Of a DNA stretch of 64,000 nt, positions 26,721 through 37,649 are shown piece after piece. The translations under genes were made by a program, and so were the position numbers. Source of the stretch: Homarus americanus (taxonomy: Eukaryota > Arthropoda > Malacostraca > Decapoda > Nephropidae). The stretch spans positions 7,334,031 to 7,398,030 of the forward strand of contig NW_024756914.1 of assembly GCF_018991925.1 (NCBI RefSeq). The letters run 5' to 3'. The notes beneath the pieces are model-generated. The model did no database searches. It was not told the DNA's origin and was given only the letters and a program-made list of their open reading frames with translations. Position 1 is the stretch's first letter. Each line of letters opens with the position of its first letter.

Positions 26721-27255
26721 CTCAGTACACACTATAGGTTCTCTCTGATCTACAGCTGTAGCCTACACACCTTGTATACATAACGCCACTACACCTACAG
26801 GAAATATTAAATGTTACAATGTTAAAAGTGATTATTATCCAAACTCAAACAATTATTTTAGCAAGTCATTAATTCAACACTAATGGTTAATATCTCACAA
26901 TAAAGCAATAAGTCAATTATGAAACTGCTATAATTAGTAACAAATACAAATAAAACGAAAAAACAAACACAAAATTTGAATTGGTAAGTAGTGGTAAAGG
27001 GTTAAAAGTGTGGTTAGTGGGGAAGGATCAAGGGTACCTTACAGTCAACACGAGCCATACAAACACCAGCTACCATCCACAACCGCACCACCAACACCAC
27101 AACTACCACCAACCCAACACGTTAAAAACCTCCGCCAAACCTAAAATAACTTAAACCTGCGGGCACACAGAAGAGAACAATGAGAGAGAGATAAAGAGCG
27201 AGAGATACTGTATATGGAGAGAATTCTAGACGACTAATATCTATTATCACAACTG
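26721..27255. other. Noncoding, AT-rich
   Basis: Unique AT-rich sequence with CCACCAAC-rich DNA near 27060-27115. Nothing recognised. Confidence 0.4.
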
Positions 27256-27261
27256 AGCAAT

Positions 27262-27762
27262 ACCCGACAGCGGCAGTCCACTCCTCCAAATAACCCCCGA
27301 CAGCGGCCGTCCGCTTCTCCAAATATTCCGACAATGGTTGTCAATACCCCCGACGGCCGTCCACTCCTCCAAATAGCCCCCCGACACCGCCAGTCCACTC
27401 CTCCAAGTATCCCCCGACGGCTGCCGTCCACACCCCAAATATCCCCCGACGGCGTCAGTCCATTCCTCCAAATATCGACGGCTGCCGTCCACACCCCAAA
27501 TATCCCCGACGGCGTCAGTCCATTCCTCAAATATCCCCGACGGCCGTCCACTCCAAATATCCCCGGCAGCGGCCGTCCACCCTCAAATATCCCCCGACGG
27601 CGGCCGTCCCTCCCCAAATGTCCCCGACGGCGGCCGTCCACTCTTCCAAATATCCCCGACGGCGGCCGTCCACTCCTCCAAATATCCCCCGACGGCGACC
27701 GTCAATTCCTCCAAATATCCTCCGACGGCGGCCGTCCACTCCTCCAAATATCCCCCGACAAC
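27262..27762. repeat. 33-bp CpG-rich minisatellite
   Basis: About fifteen copies of a 33-bp unit containing CCCCGACGGCGGCCGTCCA and CTCCTCCAAATAT. It carries 4-5 CpGs per copy and a GGCGGCCGTC-like core. Indels of 1-4 bases change the frame between copies. Confidence 0.95.
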
Positions 27763-28225
27763 AGGAGCCCATTTCCCCAGCCGAGGCCCTCTCTTGCTCT
27801 CCAAGGACCACCACAACTTCAATGCCTTAACTTTCTACCAGAATAAGCAGAGCAGTGACCCACAGTGGAGCCTCCTGGATCCTCCTCTCCTACACAATGG
27901 CAGGAAGATCCACTATGCAAATGCTGCTGACGAGGACACCCGTGACGACTTGACATTCGCGCAAGTTTCCTCTGGGCCCAGCTGGTGATGCGCGGGCGGG
28001 CGGGCAGGGGGAGGTAGAGAGGGGGCGGGAAGGAGAGGGAGGGATTGTCTGCTGTTTCATTACTTCCTCCACACAAACACACGCACCAACAACGTTTTTA
28101 TTATGCGTGCCGTATTCATCACTACCGGATATGTGAGAGAGAGACTGAGGGGCAGGGAAGGAGTGAGTGTGTGAGAGGTAAGAGGGATGGGAAGCGAGTA
28201 GTGAGGAAAGAGGGAAGAGAGAAAG

Positions 28226-28437
28226 GGGAATGATGAGAGTAAGAGAGAGAGAGAGGAGAGAGAAAGAGAGAGGAGAGCGAAAGAGAGAGGGAGAAGGAGA
28301 GAGGAGAGAGAAAAGAGAGGGAGAGAGGAGAGGAGAGGGAGAGAGAGAGGGAGAAGAGGAGAGGAGGGAGAGAGAGAAAGAGAGAGGGGGGGAGAAGAGG
28401 AGGGAGAAGAGAGGGAGAGAGAGAGAGAGAGAGAGAT
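28226..28437. repeat. GA/GGA homopurine tract
   Basis: About 210 bp of GAGAGAGGAGAG-type sequence on the plus strand, nearly free of pyrimidines. Confidence 0.9.
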
Positions 28438-28545
28438 GCACGTAAAGGAAGGAGAAAAAACGAAAAAGCGAAACGAAAATTGAAAACAAGAGTAAAACCC
28501 AAGAAAGAAAGAAAGAAAGAAAAAGAAAAAGAAAAAGAAAAAGGT
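28438..28545. repeat. A-rich GAAA repeats
   Basis: GAAAGAAAGAAA and AAAAAG tandem runs next to the GA tract. Confidence 0.85.
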
Positions 28546-28939
28546 AAAGGAAGAGACGACATCCTCAATATCCATGCAGGCAAGTCTTAAGAGTTTCGCG
28601 AATTTGCAACTTTCATTTTAGTGACAAGGTTAGAGGAACACCCCCACTCCAAAAAATAAAGGTCTCGCATTGCACAACACCAGTATAAAAAAATATATAT
28701 ATCTATACAATTCTCCGTTATCAAGAAGCACGCGTCGTTAACACAATGGCATTTTACCGTCCTACTGCCCGGGTTATTACGACTGAGAACAATTTACACG
28801 GTACAATTCGCCTGTATTTAACACTTACACGGGGCCCACCCAACACTGCAATCAGTATTAATAGCTTGTATATTACTACATCTTCACCCCCCGACAAGTG
28901 ACCCTAACACGACGACGGTCCGAGACGAGGTAAGTGTTA

Positions 28940-29135
28940 GGAAGGGTCGTCCAGGGCAGTGTCAGGGAAGGGAGTCGTCCAGGGCAGTGTCAGGGGAAGG
29001 AGTCGTCCAGGGCAGTGTCAGGGGAAGGAGAGTCCAGAGTGTCAGGGGAAGGAGGATCGTCCAGGACAATATCGGGGGGCTGGGGGGTCGTTGAGGGCAA
29101 TACAGGGTGGAGGGAGTGTTCGTCCAGGACAATCA
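28940..29135. repeat. 28-bp minisatellite
   Basis: About seven copies of a 28-bp unit containing GTCGTCCAGGGCAGTGTCAG and GGGAAGGA; right-hand copies are diverged. Confidence 0.9.
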
Positions 29136-29366
29136 ATGGGAGGCCCTAACAAGACGACACCAACAAGCTACCTCCGTGGTGGTGGGTGTGGTGTAGTGGT
29201 GGTGGTGAATGTGGTGGTGTGGCTGGCGTTATGGCCAGACACGCGACAAGGGCTATCCGAGATATCGAACAGCCAGCTCCACTTGGCAACAGTTAAATGT
29301 TCGATACAGTGAGTCCCTTTAAGTCAAGTGATCGCGTCAAGCAGCTCCCCACAGTATCACTTCAAC

Positions 29367-30160
29367 ATGATGGGTGTATCTACGCGCCTCATGATGGGTG
29401 TCACAGTAGTGAAGCTTACTCTGCGCCCTCATGATGGGTGTCACAGTAGTCTCTGCGCCTCATGATGGGTGTCACAGCTTGAAGCTTACTGCGCCTCATG
29501 ATGGGTGTCTATCTAGTGATTACTCTGCGCCTCATGATGGGTGTCACAGTATCTAGTGAAGCTTACTCTGCGATGGGTGTCACAGTATCATGATTACTCT
29601 GGGATGGGTGTCACAGTATCTAGTGAAGCTTACTCTGCGCCTCATGATGGGTGTCACAGTATCTAGTGAAGGTTACTCTGCGCCTCATGATGGGTGTCAC
29701 AGTATCTAGTGAAGCTACTCTGCGCCTCATGATGGGTGTCAGTGTCTAGATTAAGGCTACTCTGCGCCTATGATGGGTGTCACAGTATCAGTATCTAGTG
29801 AAGGCTACTCTGCGCCTCATGATGGGTGTCACAGTATCTAGTGAAGGCTACTCTGCACCTCATGATGGGTGTCACAGTATCTAGTGAAGGCTACTCTGCG
29901 CCTCATGATGGGTGTCACAGTATCTAGTGAAGGCTACTCTGCGCCTCATGATGGGTGTCACAGTATCTAGTGAAGGCTACTCTGCGCCTCATGATGGGTG
30001 TCACAGTATCCAGAGAAGGCTACTCTGCGCCTCATGATGGGTGTCACAGTATCTAGTGAAGGCTACTCTGCGCCTCATGATGGGTGTCACAGTATCTAGT
30101 GAGGGCTACTCTGCGCCTCATGATGGGTGTCATAGTATCTAGTGAAGGCTACTCTGCGCT
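29367..30160. repeat. 43-bp minisatellite
   Basis: About nineteen copies of a 43-bp unit containing CTCATGATGGGTGTCACAGT, ATCTAGTGAAGGCTA and CTCTGCGC. The right half is nearly identical copy to copy. Left copies have deletions and an AAGCTTAC variant. Confidence 0.97.
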
Positions 30161-32830
30161 TCTCATTCCGATTTACGAATGAGGAGATCTTTACACTTAA
30201 AAGAAAAGGCATTGGTTTATACGGTTGTTTTATATCAATTACATACTGTATGTATACACACACTAGCCCACAATGCCACATCATACCACATTTATTGAGG
30301 AACAAGGAGCGGCGTGGCTACCACACACTCGTCTGATAACAGAAGTCGATAAAAAATAAAAACGCAACTAAGAGTCTGTCTGTGAAAGACCAATGCAGCG
30401 CCACCTGCCTCAATAATGCAGCTTCCCAGACCGTCTTCACACGCACGCACGCACGCACGCGCGCACACACACACAGTGTGGTGTAAAGTTTAGGTGGTGG
30501 GTAGGGGTGGTTTAGGTTGCATGTGGGTAAAATGTGGATGGATGGGGTGTGTGGGTGTTAGGGGTTGGGTGGTGTTGGTGGACGCGTGTCTGTGGAGGGA
30601 GGGAGGGAGGGAGTGAACGGGGGAAGGAGGGATGACGATGCTTCGTCGTTCCAGGCCAATCAAGTAGATTACCACGGCATTCCCCTAGGGTTACATCCCA
30701 ACCCAGTCCAATTTTCACTCCCATCTCCCCTCCCTCCCTCCCCTCTCACACTCAGCCTCCTCACTGTCATCTTGGAGGATGGACACACCGCACGCGGCTC
30801 GGTTTACACACACGGTGGCCCTTCAACAATCTTCCAGTTTAAGACAGTCTATTTTCCCCCTTTTTAACACATAATACAAAGCCCGGCTGACTAGAGAAAA
30901 AAACATGGTGTCCCTCCCCTCTTGCAACAAAAAACTTGAGTACCCCCCATAGGCTCCAGGCGTCAGCTTCCGGCCCGAGTAGTATGTCATTAAGAGGAGA
31001 AACTTGCTAACCAGGGATTTGTCCATCTCCCACAACTACCTCCCAGGGGGAAAGGGGGAGAAAAAAATAACTTCAAAGTGGAGAGAGCTAAGTGGTCCGT
31101 CGCCAAGATATTAAGACGGGGAGCGACGGCAGCTGTGTTGCAACCAATTGTTAATCAAACTAAGTGCAATTACCAAGGAATGAGGCGGATGAAGGGGTGC
31201 GGCCCCCACCACAAAGACCTCCGCAGTTGGTGGGAGAGGAGAAACACACCCACAATAGTTACACCACAAACCACCCAAACCTATTGTGTCGCTGTGTAAC
31301 CCTCCCGTCTCCCTATCTATCTTTATGGTCTTACACGTGCTTGACAGTAAAGGTGCTTGATCACGGATGACTGGGTACGTCTGGGGGCTTAAGATCTCTT
31401 TTATGATATCGCTCCGTACGGCTTCTGTTGTGTGTTCTTTAGTTAACAGATATATTGTTTTGCCTCTTGTCTGCCTTACACTGTTTACAAATTAAACTAA
31501 CGAGGATCTGAACGACGATTTACGAGTATAAACAAATGTTTGTCAACTTAAGGGACAAGTTCTGGTGAATTAAAGACCCAAGTTGAGGTATATTTTGTCA
31601 ACCATACACCAACAGGAAGCCCCTGCCAATCACACAACTGGAAACAATGTCAACCTAAATACCAAATAACCAAACTCAACAATCACTACGCCACGATCAA
31701 TAACATTTGCAAAATTTGATTACAATCATCAAACCCTTCATATTTGCTACACGTGGGGTTCATAGCACTCGGTTTTTTCCTCAATTATTCGTTCTAGTTC
31801 AAATAATAGCGGACAGATTCCAACCAACTTTACATCAGGTGAGGTACTATACTGGGGTTGTATATTGGTACTTTTTTTTTTTTAGATAATAGAAGACGTC
31901 ACTATCCACGCCGCCACCCACACACCCAACTCCCAGTCAGGAGACTACTACCGCTACTATCATCAATTACTACTACTACCATCACCGCCATTAACGCGTA
32001 TTACTACCATCAATAATCTACTACCACCAACAGGTACAGATTACCACCACCACCACGTATTATACCTCTCATAAAACAAATCGCGGGGAACTTGTATTAC
32101 CTATGAACTCTTGTGACATCGTTAAGCAGACCTGGAGGCCAGCCTACTGATGCAGCTTATATTTTTGTCTGGAGATAAGAATAGATATACAGTACTTTAT
32201 TTCTAACTTATGCGTCGTAACTGAATTCACAACTGGAGTTCATTTTCAATTCGCAATATAAAACGGATTAATCACCCGTTTTAGTTTTGATTAAATAAGG
32301 AAAGCATTTGAATATGAATCCGGTTTACACAGACACATACACCAGGCTGTAGACCCACCCACCGTGTACAAACTATGATACAACCTTCCTCAAGAACCAA
32401 ACTAAATTACTGACTAAACCTATGGTGGAGACTCTCTCTGACTCTCTCTCTCTCTCTCTCGTCCTGGGAATAATTATATACAAATAAAAAACGTCCCATT
32501 CTGCCAAATTACCTGTATCACTGGCGGGCGGGGGAGAAGCAATGGCTAATTACTTGTTTGTTTTATTCTGGTGTCAACAAGCAATAAAACTTTGTGTATG
32601 ATTCTTACCTAATGAATTACCGTCATCTAATGATTTACCCATAACAATCAATCTTAACGCAGGGCCAGTGATATATAACCATAGACTAGTGTGTGTGTAC
32701 TAACGTAAGCCTTTCTACGCAGCAACAAAGTCATGAAAATTACTCCATTTCCTCTTGTTCTTCAACATCTGATATTTACCTCAACACACTATCATACATA
32801 ATTTAGGGGCACGGGTGCACACGCCCGCTC

Positions 32831-32861
<31 letters not shown>

Positions 32862-32890
32862 CTCTCCCAGGCACAAAGTCAACTAAGAAA
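30161..32890. other. Noncoding, mostly unique
   Basis: Contains an ACGC/CA run at 30440-30475, a GGGT-rich stretch at 30490-30620 and a CT run at 32443-32460. Frames at 30823-31035 (minus) and 31078-31299 (plus) are open, but without recognised domains. Confidence 0.4.
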
Positions 32891-32892
32891 AT

Positions 32893-33130
32893 AAGAATGG
32901 AGAAAACTGCAGCGGGCCTATAGGGCCAACCCCTATCGCTTATATATCCATCCAACCTATGTTTGAAGATATCCACCGTAATCTAGTTAATGATGATGTT
33001 TGATAACTTGTTCCACTACTCTTATTTCCAAACCGATGTTCACCGATCTCGTGTCTGTTCTCACACTTTCATCATAAACATTGCCTAGTTGAAGGATGTC
33101 CCATGTCAAGGTCAACGTAGGCAATAAAAC
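32893..33130. mobile_element. Fragment of a dispersed repeat seen in decapod genomes
   Basis: The stretch runs from GAAAACTGCAGCGGGCCTAT through TCCATCCAACCTATGTTTGA, CTTGTTCCACTACTC and TTTCCAAACCGATGTTCACC. Its order and wording resemble an abundant interspersed element that I recall flanking decapod microsatellite clones. That recollection cannot be verified here. It is diverged, with many differences from the form I remember. Orientation and class are not assigned. Confidence 0.4.
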
Positions 33131-33316
33131 AGCTTATCATCCCTCTCTCTCTTTGTATTTAATGTTGACAGAGGCATACTGCACATAAATAGGGATACTG
33201 AAGTGTCTAGTTGGGTGAGGAGGAATTGAAGAACGATCCCTAGTTCCTTATAATAATGGGTCACTGCAGTACGCTCTAATGACCACACTGACCAAACAGG
33301 GGTGAAAGGTGTTCAC

Positions 33317-33399
33317 CGCCACGTGTACGGCTTCTCTGCTCTTTCTCCCTTCTCCACAAGGCAGTCGATGATGATGCGGGTCAGGTAACCCACTTCCCC
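33317..33399 (-). CDS. Candidate upstream coding exon of the ELAV-like gene (unrecognised peptide)
   Basis: On the minus strand an acceptor-like ATCTCCTGCAG (ending at 33400) is followed by 27 codons with strongly codon-like composition (many GTG, CTG, ATC, GAC, GAG and AAG codons). The peptide begins GEVGYLTRIIIDCLVEKGER and ends AEKPYTW plus two bases. A GTGAAC donor follows at 33316. Splicing to the ELAV exon acceptor at 24973 completes an Arg codon and continues as [15 protein letters not shown] in the ELAV frame, so the phases agree. A stop codon lies just upstream of the acceptor, and TGA follows directly if the donor is not used. I do not recognise the peptide. It may be a 5' isoform-specific exon, or a fragment of an unrelated gene or repeat. 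The phase match alone has a one-in-three chance. Confidence 0.35.
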
Positions 33400-33419
33400 C
33401 TGCAGGAGATGGTGTCATG

Positions 33420-34014
33420 TTCACGGCTGTTACGTCTCCACTCCACACAACACATGTTAGAATGCTAGTGTCACATCAAAAAGGGGATTTGCTGCTGGCT
33501 TGCCTTTTAGTAGAGCACATCGCTAACACCGGGACAGTCGGCAGAAAAGATCGCTCCAAGATAGGACGTGTGACCAGAACTGGTCTACCCTCACGTGGAG
33601 GTAAAAAAATAAAATAAAATAGAAAGGTGTCCAAAGAATCTCATTAATACATTTCTGGCCACAACAGTCACCTATCTCCCTAACAATACATTCCACTCAC
33701 TAATCATCAGCTATGAACCAACGAGGTAACCAGCATTAACTGGAGGATAAATCAACTGTCTGGTAGGTCTCGTGGCCACTACCTCACATAACACACCCAC
33801 ATACTTACTCCATCAACAAGGGCCCCTCAGTGTGTGTGACAGAGACCCGAGTACCACCGTGTGTACAGTATTAGACGAGTGACGGAGGCAGATCAAGGTC
33901 ACATCAACATCCTCGCAACATTATTCAAGTATGTCTCCCTTAGTGTCACCTGATGATCGCCTTAACACATGATGGCCTGCCACTATCTCTTTCACGGACT
34001 GACTGACTGACTGA

Positions 34015-34045
<31 letters not shown>

Positions 34046-34950
34046 ACGGGCGACCTACACCACCGCCACCTGTCAATGGCCGTCCACCAAGTGCCTCGAC
34101 TCGTTATAAGTGCCAGGGGTTATCCACCTACAACGTGCAGTCACCTGTCGACAGCCGTGATACGTATCCTCACCTGCTACTGACTACCTCCCCCACGACG
34201 GCAACACGTCCGGGTTGGGCGTGGGGCTTCCTAACGTTCACTGAAGCTATCTGGTTTACATTCTCTTACGTGCATCACTCACAAATCGCTTGCCTGTACT
34301 GCCCAAGTACTTCACTTGTGTCCTGCTCGAGCTTTTAAAAATATGCTTTTCAATACAACAGTTATTAATGTAACTGTACAGGTACTTGCTCCACTTAACA
34401 ACGGCCTCTCAGTGCTTGGCTCAAGTTCCCCGTGTTAGACAAGTGACGGAGGCAGATCAAGGTCACCAACATCCCAACAACTCACTACTTCTCACTAGCC
34501 TGACTATTAGTAAATTAATGTGTTGTTTGGCCTCCATGAGTACAGATGGTTGTCAGCACTTTCAAGTTAAAAATAAATAAATATCCACACGAACAAACAC
34601 TACACGTCACATCCCCATTGTAGGCGGGAAAGACCAATAGCTAACCCCAACACGAGCACCCCCAGGGATGTCTTTAGTCGGTGTGGATGACTTTTGAGTA
34701 CAAAGCCGAGACAACGACGATGGATACAAACATTAACCTAAGTGAGGAACAGAAAATTATCAAATGTGCAAATCAAAATAATACTAAGACTGCCAACTCC
34801 TTTCTCACTACAGTTGAAGACAAATTTGTGTCGACATAACGAACCAAGACGCAGACGACCCTCACTCTCTCCCTTACTGCCTCTCAACCCTAATTCCTTT
34901 TCCGTTCTAGAAGCAGCATTACGAGAGCACCGGGAATACTCGTATTTCTC
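33420..34950. other. Noncoding, mostly unique
   Basis: CTGA and CA runs at about 33995-34048. The phrase GTTAGACAAGTGACGGAGGCAGATCAAGGTCAC-like (split across two places near 33870 and 34434) occurs twice, showing a short dispersed duplication. No gene seen. Confidence 0.4.
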
Positions 34951-34955
34951 CCAGT

Positions 34956-34957
<2 letters not shown>

Positions 34958-34987
<30 letters not shown>
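34958..34987. repeat. (GAT)n microsatellite
   Basis: About ten GAT triplets. Confidence 0.95.
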
Positions 34988-35559
34988 CACACACACTGTA
35001 AACCCCCTCAAACCCCCAATGTTGCCAGAATTAAGGAAACTTTAAAACAAATACCAAGAAACACCAAATAAACAAACCATGTTAACAGTAGCTACTTTTT
35101 TTAATTGTCTGACATTACGCGAATGTTTGGGGCTCAGTACCGTGGCCGGGTCGAGTTACCAAATATGAACCATTACAACAACCCTTACACACACACACAC
35201 ACACACAACAGAAACAAGATATTACATGACAGTGATACTCCAAACAATACCTTTACCCTCACCAATCAACTGTACTCCATTCTCTGCCACACACACACTA
35301 CAGTAGACACAAACACCTCAAAATACCCACAATGATGAACCTACACAAGATATATATACCAGTAATGGTGGAATATATCCCCCGTTATGGTAATACAGCA
35401 ACACCCCTTAGCAACCCCCTTCTATACACACTACCATTCACTCAACTATTGATATACACACAAACTTTCCATACACTATTTGTAACTATTTCTGAGTTAT
35501 GTTCGGGAGACGAAACTCTGACGAACTTAACGATAGAAACTTTCATTTCCATATCCCCC

Positions 35560-35815
35560 TCACCTCACTTTACCTCCTTTCATCTCACCTCCCCTCATAT
35601 CACCTTCCTTCCCCTCCCCTCATATCACCTTCCTTCCCCTCCCCTCATATCACCTTCCTTCCCCTCCTCATATCACCTTCCTTCCCCCATATCACCTTCC
35701 CTCCCCTCATCTCACCTCGCCTTCCTTCCCCTCATCTCACCTCGCCTTCCTTCCCCTCATCTCATCTCACCTCGCCTTCCTTCCCCTCATCCCACCTCGC
35801 CTTCCTTCCCCTTCC
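35560..35815. repeat. Pyrimidine minisatellite (CCTTCCCCTCCCCTCATATC)
   Basis: About twelve units of 18-25 bp on the plus strand, first CTCATATCACCTTCC-type, then CTCATCTCACCTCGCC-type. Nearly homopyrimidine. Confidence 0.9.
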
Positions 35816-36112
35816 CTCCCTCACCTCCTTTACCGTAACTTTTCTGAGTGAGGGATAAAGAGGAGGAATCGTTTATGTGGATTACATTGGCACAAGATAG
35901 TTACCTCACTTCATTTAAAACTTTATAAGGGAGGTTTATGGACTTCGAACCCGTGCGTGGAGTTGACTAAAATATACGACTAAACATCGAGACAAGTTAA
36001 AAAATTCCCTTACAACGACCTTCTGTAATACTCAAAGAATACGGCGCTACTATTGTGTGCGGTCTACCAATATATCACCCAACCCAACGTAACATAACCT
36101 AAATTACTTTAA

Positions 36113-36325
36113 CGTTAACCTAACCTAACCTAACCTAATCTAACCTACCCTAACATAACCCAACCTACCCTAACATAACCCAACCTACCCTAACATAACC
36201 CAACCTACCCTAACATAAACAACACTCCAACATCAACCACCAACATAACCCAACCTACCCTAACATAACCCAACCTACCCTAACATAACCCAACCTACCC
36301 TAACATAACCCAACCTACCCTAACC
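36113..36325. repeat. Interstitial telomere-like (AACCT)n and derived 20-bp array
   Basis: Four to five units of TAACC, the complement of the arthropod telomere repeat TTAGG, at about 36113-36138. They are followed by about nine copies of the 20-bp unit CCTACCCTAACATAACCCAA, which itself looks like diverged AACCT units. A 30-bp interruption lies at about 36216-36245. Confidence 0.9.
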
Positions 36326-37245
36326 ATACGAATCCACATAATACCAACTAATAATTATATTCCATTCACTACCATAACATCTCGCCTAGTTCTAGTCGTT
36401 ACCTATATACCAGCCCAGGACACCACACACTTACTATGGTCTCTTCAAAGGTGATTTAATACACCTCGGCTATCTCTTGTTCCCTCATACAGACATAAAG
36501 AGGTAATACACTATTTCGTCATTTGCTTACATCTCTATACGGTTCTAAAGGTGTTCTCCTCTCCTATAAACACACACACACACTAACATTACAAACACAC
36601 TAACATTACAAAGACAATAACATTACAAAGACAATAACATTACAAAGACACACACAAAATCTCTCTCTCTCTCAAATCCAGTAGTACCTATACAAGAATT
36701 TTAGAAGCCCTTAAAAAAAAAAAAGACTTCCTTCATTTCCCAGTGCCGTTACGAGGGGTTTCCATAAATTTCAATATGAACACTGCGACTCCTGTGGTCA
36801 CGGTAGGGTTGTCATAATCTTTCCTTCGTTGTGTCAGATTGTTCCAACAAAAAATTTAAATTAACTTTTTTTTTGTAATTGTGCACCATCACCTAACCAA
36901 CCCCCCTCCCCCTTCCCCAATGAACAGTTACGAAGCAACCTAAGTGACGCGAGAACATTGAGAAGCCAAGTTGTACTCTGGGTAAAAAAAAAGTTGAATC
37001 AGCATATCAGTCCATAGTTCCTGCCGTCCTCGGAGATTAGGATCAAATCCTTTTCAGATGAGAACAGCGAGTGGGACGTAACAAGGGCGCTATTCCTCCC
37101 CCACCTCTCTCTCTCCCCATCCTTTCATCTTTGAGCGCTCTGGATACCACGTTCAATGTCATGACAACTACTGGTTCCGGGAGTCCCCACAGCCATAAAG
37201 AAAATCTAAATAAAGTAAACCATCTTGATTACTTATCCATCCTTT
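36326..37245. other. Noncoding
   Basis: ACATTAC repeats at about 36585-36645 and a CT run at 36661-36673; otherwise unique. Confidence 0.45.
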
Positions 37246-37246
37246 G

Positions 37247-37248
<2 letters not shown>

Positions 37249-37344
<96 letters not shown>
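37249..37344. repeat. (AT)n microsatellite, about 96 bp
   Basis: Perfect AT run. Confidence 0.98.
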
Positions 37345-37345
<1 letters not shown>

Positions 37346-37377
37346 TCTCTCTTTGTACTACCCTTAATTTTACAATA

Positions 37378-37641
37378 TCATAGAGACGGGGGAAGGGAGG
37401 GGTCACACATTCTTTCTGATCTAAATCTCAGGAGCTCCTGCCTGAAGCGCCACTCTTCCAATTCAGTGTCAGTCTTGTAAATCGTTCCAACTAAAAAAGA
37501 CAATCCTGACGTAACTGTACAATCGCTCCTACGGGACACAACCAATTGCTCGGCATCAATGTACACGACCAGGTAACCAGAGAATCTTGAACGAGCTCTT
37601 ACTGTGGTGATTTGATCTTGGGCTTTGATATTCACGTTCAA
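37378..37641 (-). CDS. Codon-like open frame, unknown or repeat-derived
   Basis: The minus strand is open for about 88 codons after a TAA stop, with no ATG at its left end. It reads NVNIKAQDQITTVRARSRFS, then GYLVVYIDAEQLVVSRRSDC, then a Glu/Arg-rich segment (ELEEWRFRQELLRFRSERM) before a purine-rich tail. Composition is unlike the low-complexity frames nearby. It abuts a 96-bp AT tract at its left end. I cannot name a family. An exon, or a fragment of a transposable element, fits equally well. Confidence 0.2.
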   Translation of the reverse strand: MNVNIKAQDQITTVRARSRFSGYLVVYIDAEQLVVSRRSDCTVTSGLSFLVGTIYKTDTELEEWRFRQELLRFRSERMCDPSLPPSL

Positions 37642-37649
37642 AATTAATT

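Noticed and set aside
30823..31035. 70-codon minus-strand frame (LLLMTYYSGRKLTPGAYGG)
   Set aside because: No recognised domain and no good splice signals; a repeat-derived origin is equally likely.
35935..35955. GGTTCGAAGTCC-type B box on the minus strand
   Set aside because: No A box at the required distance and no cloverleaf arms.
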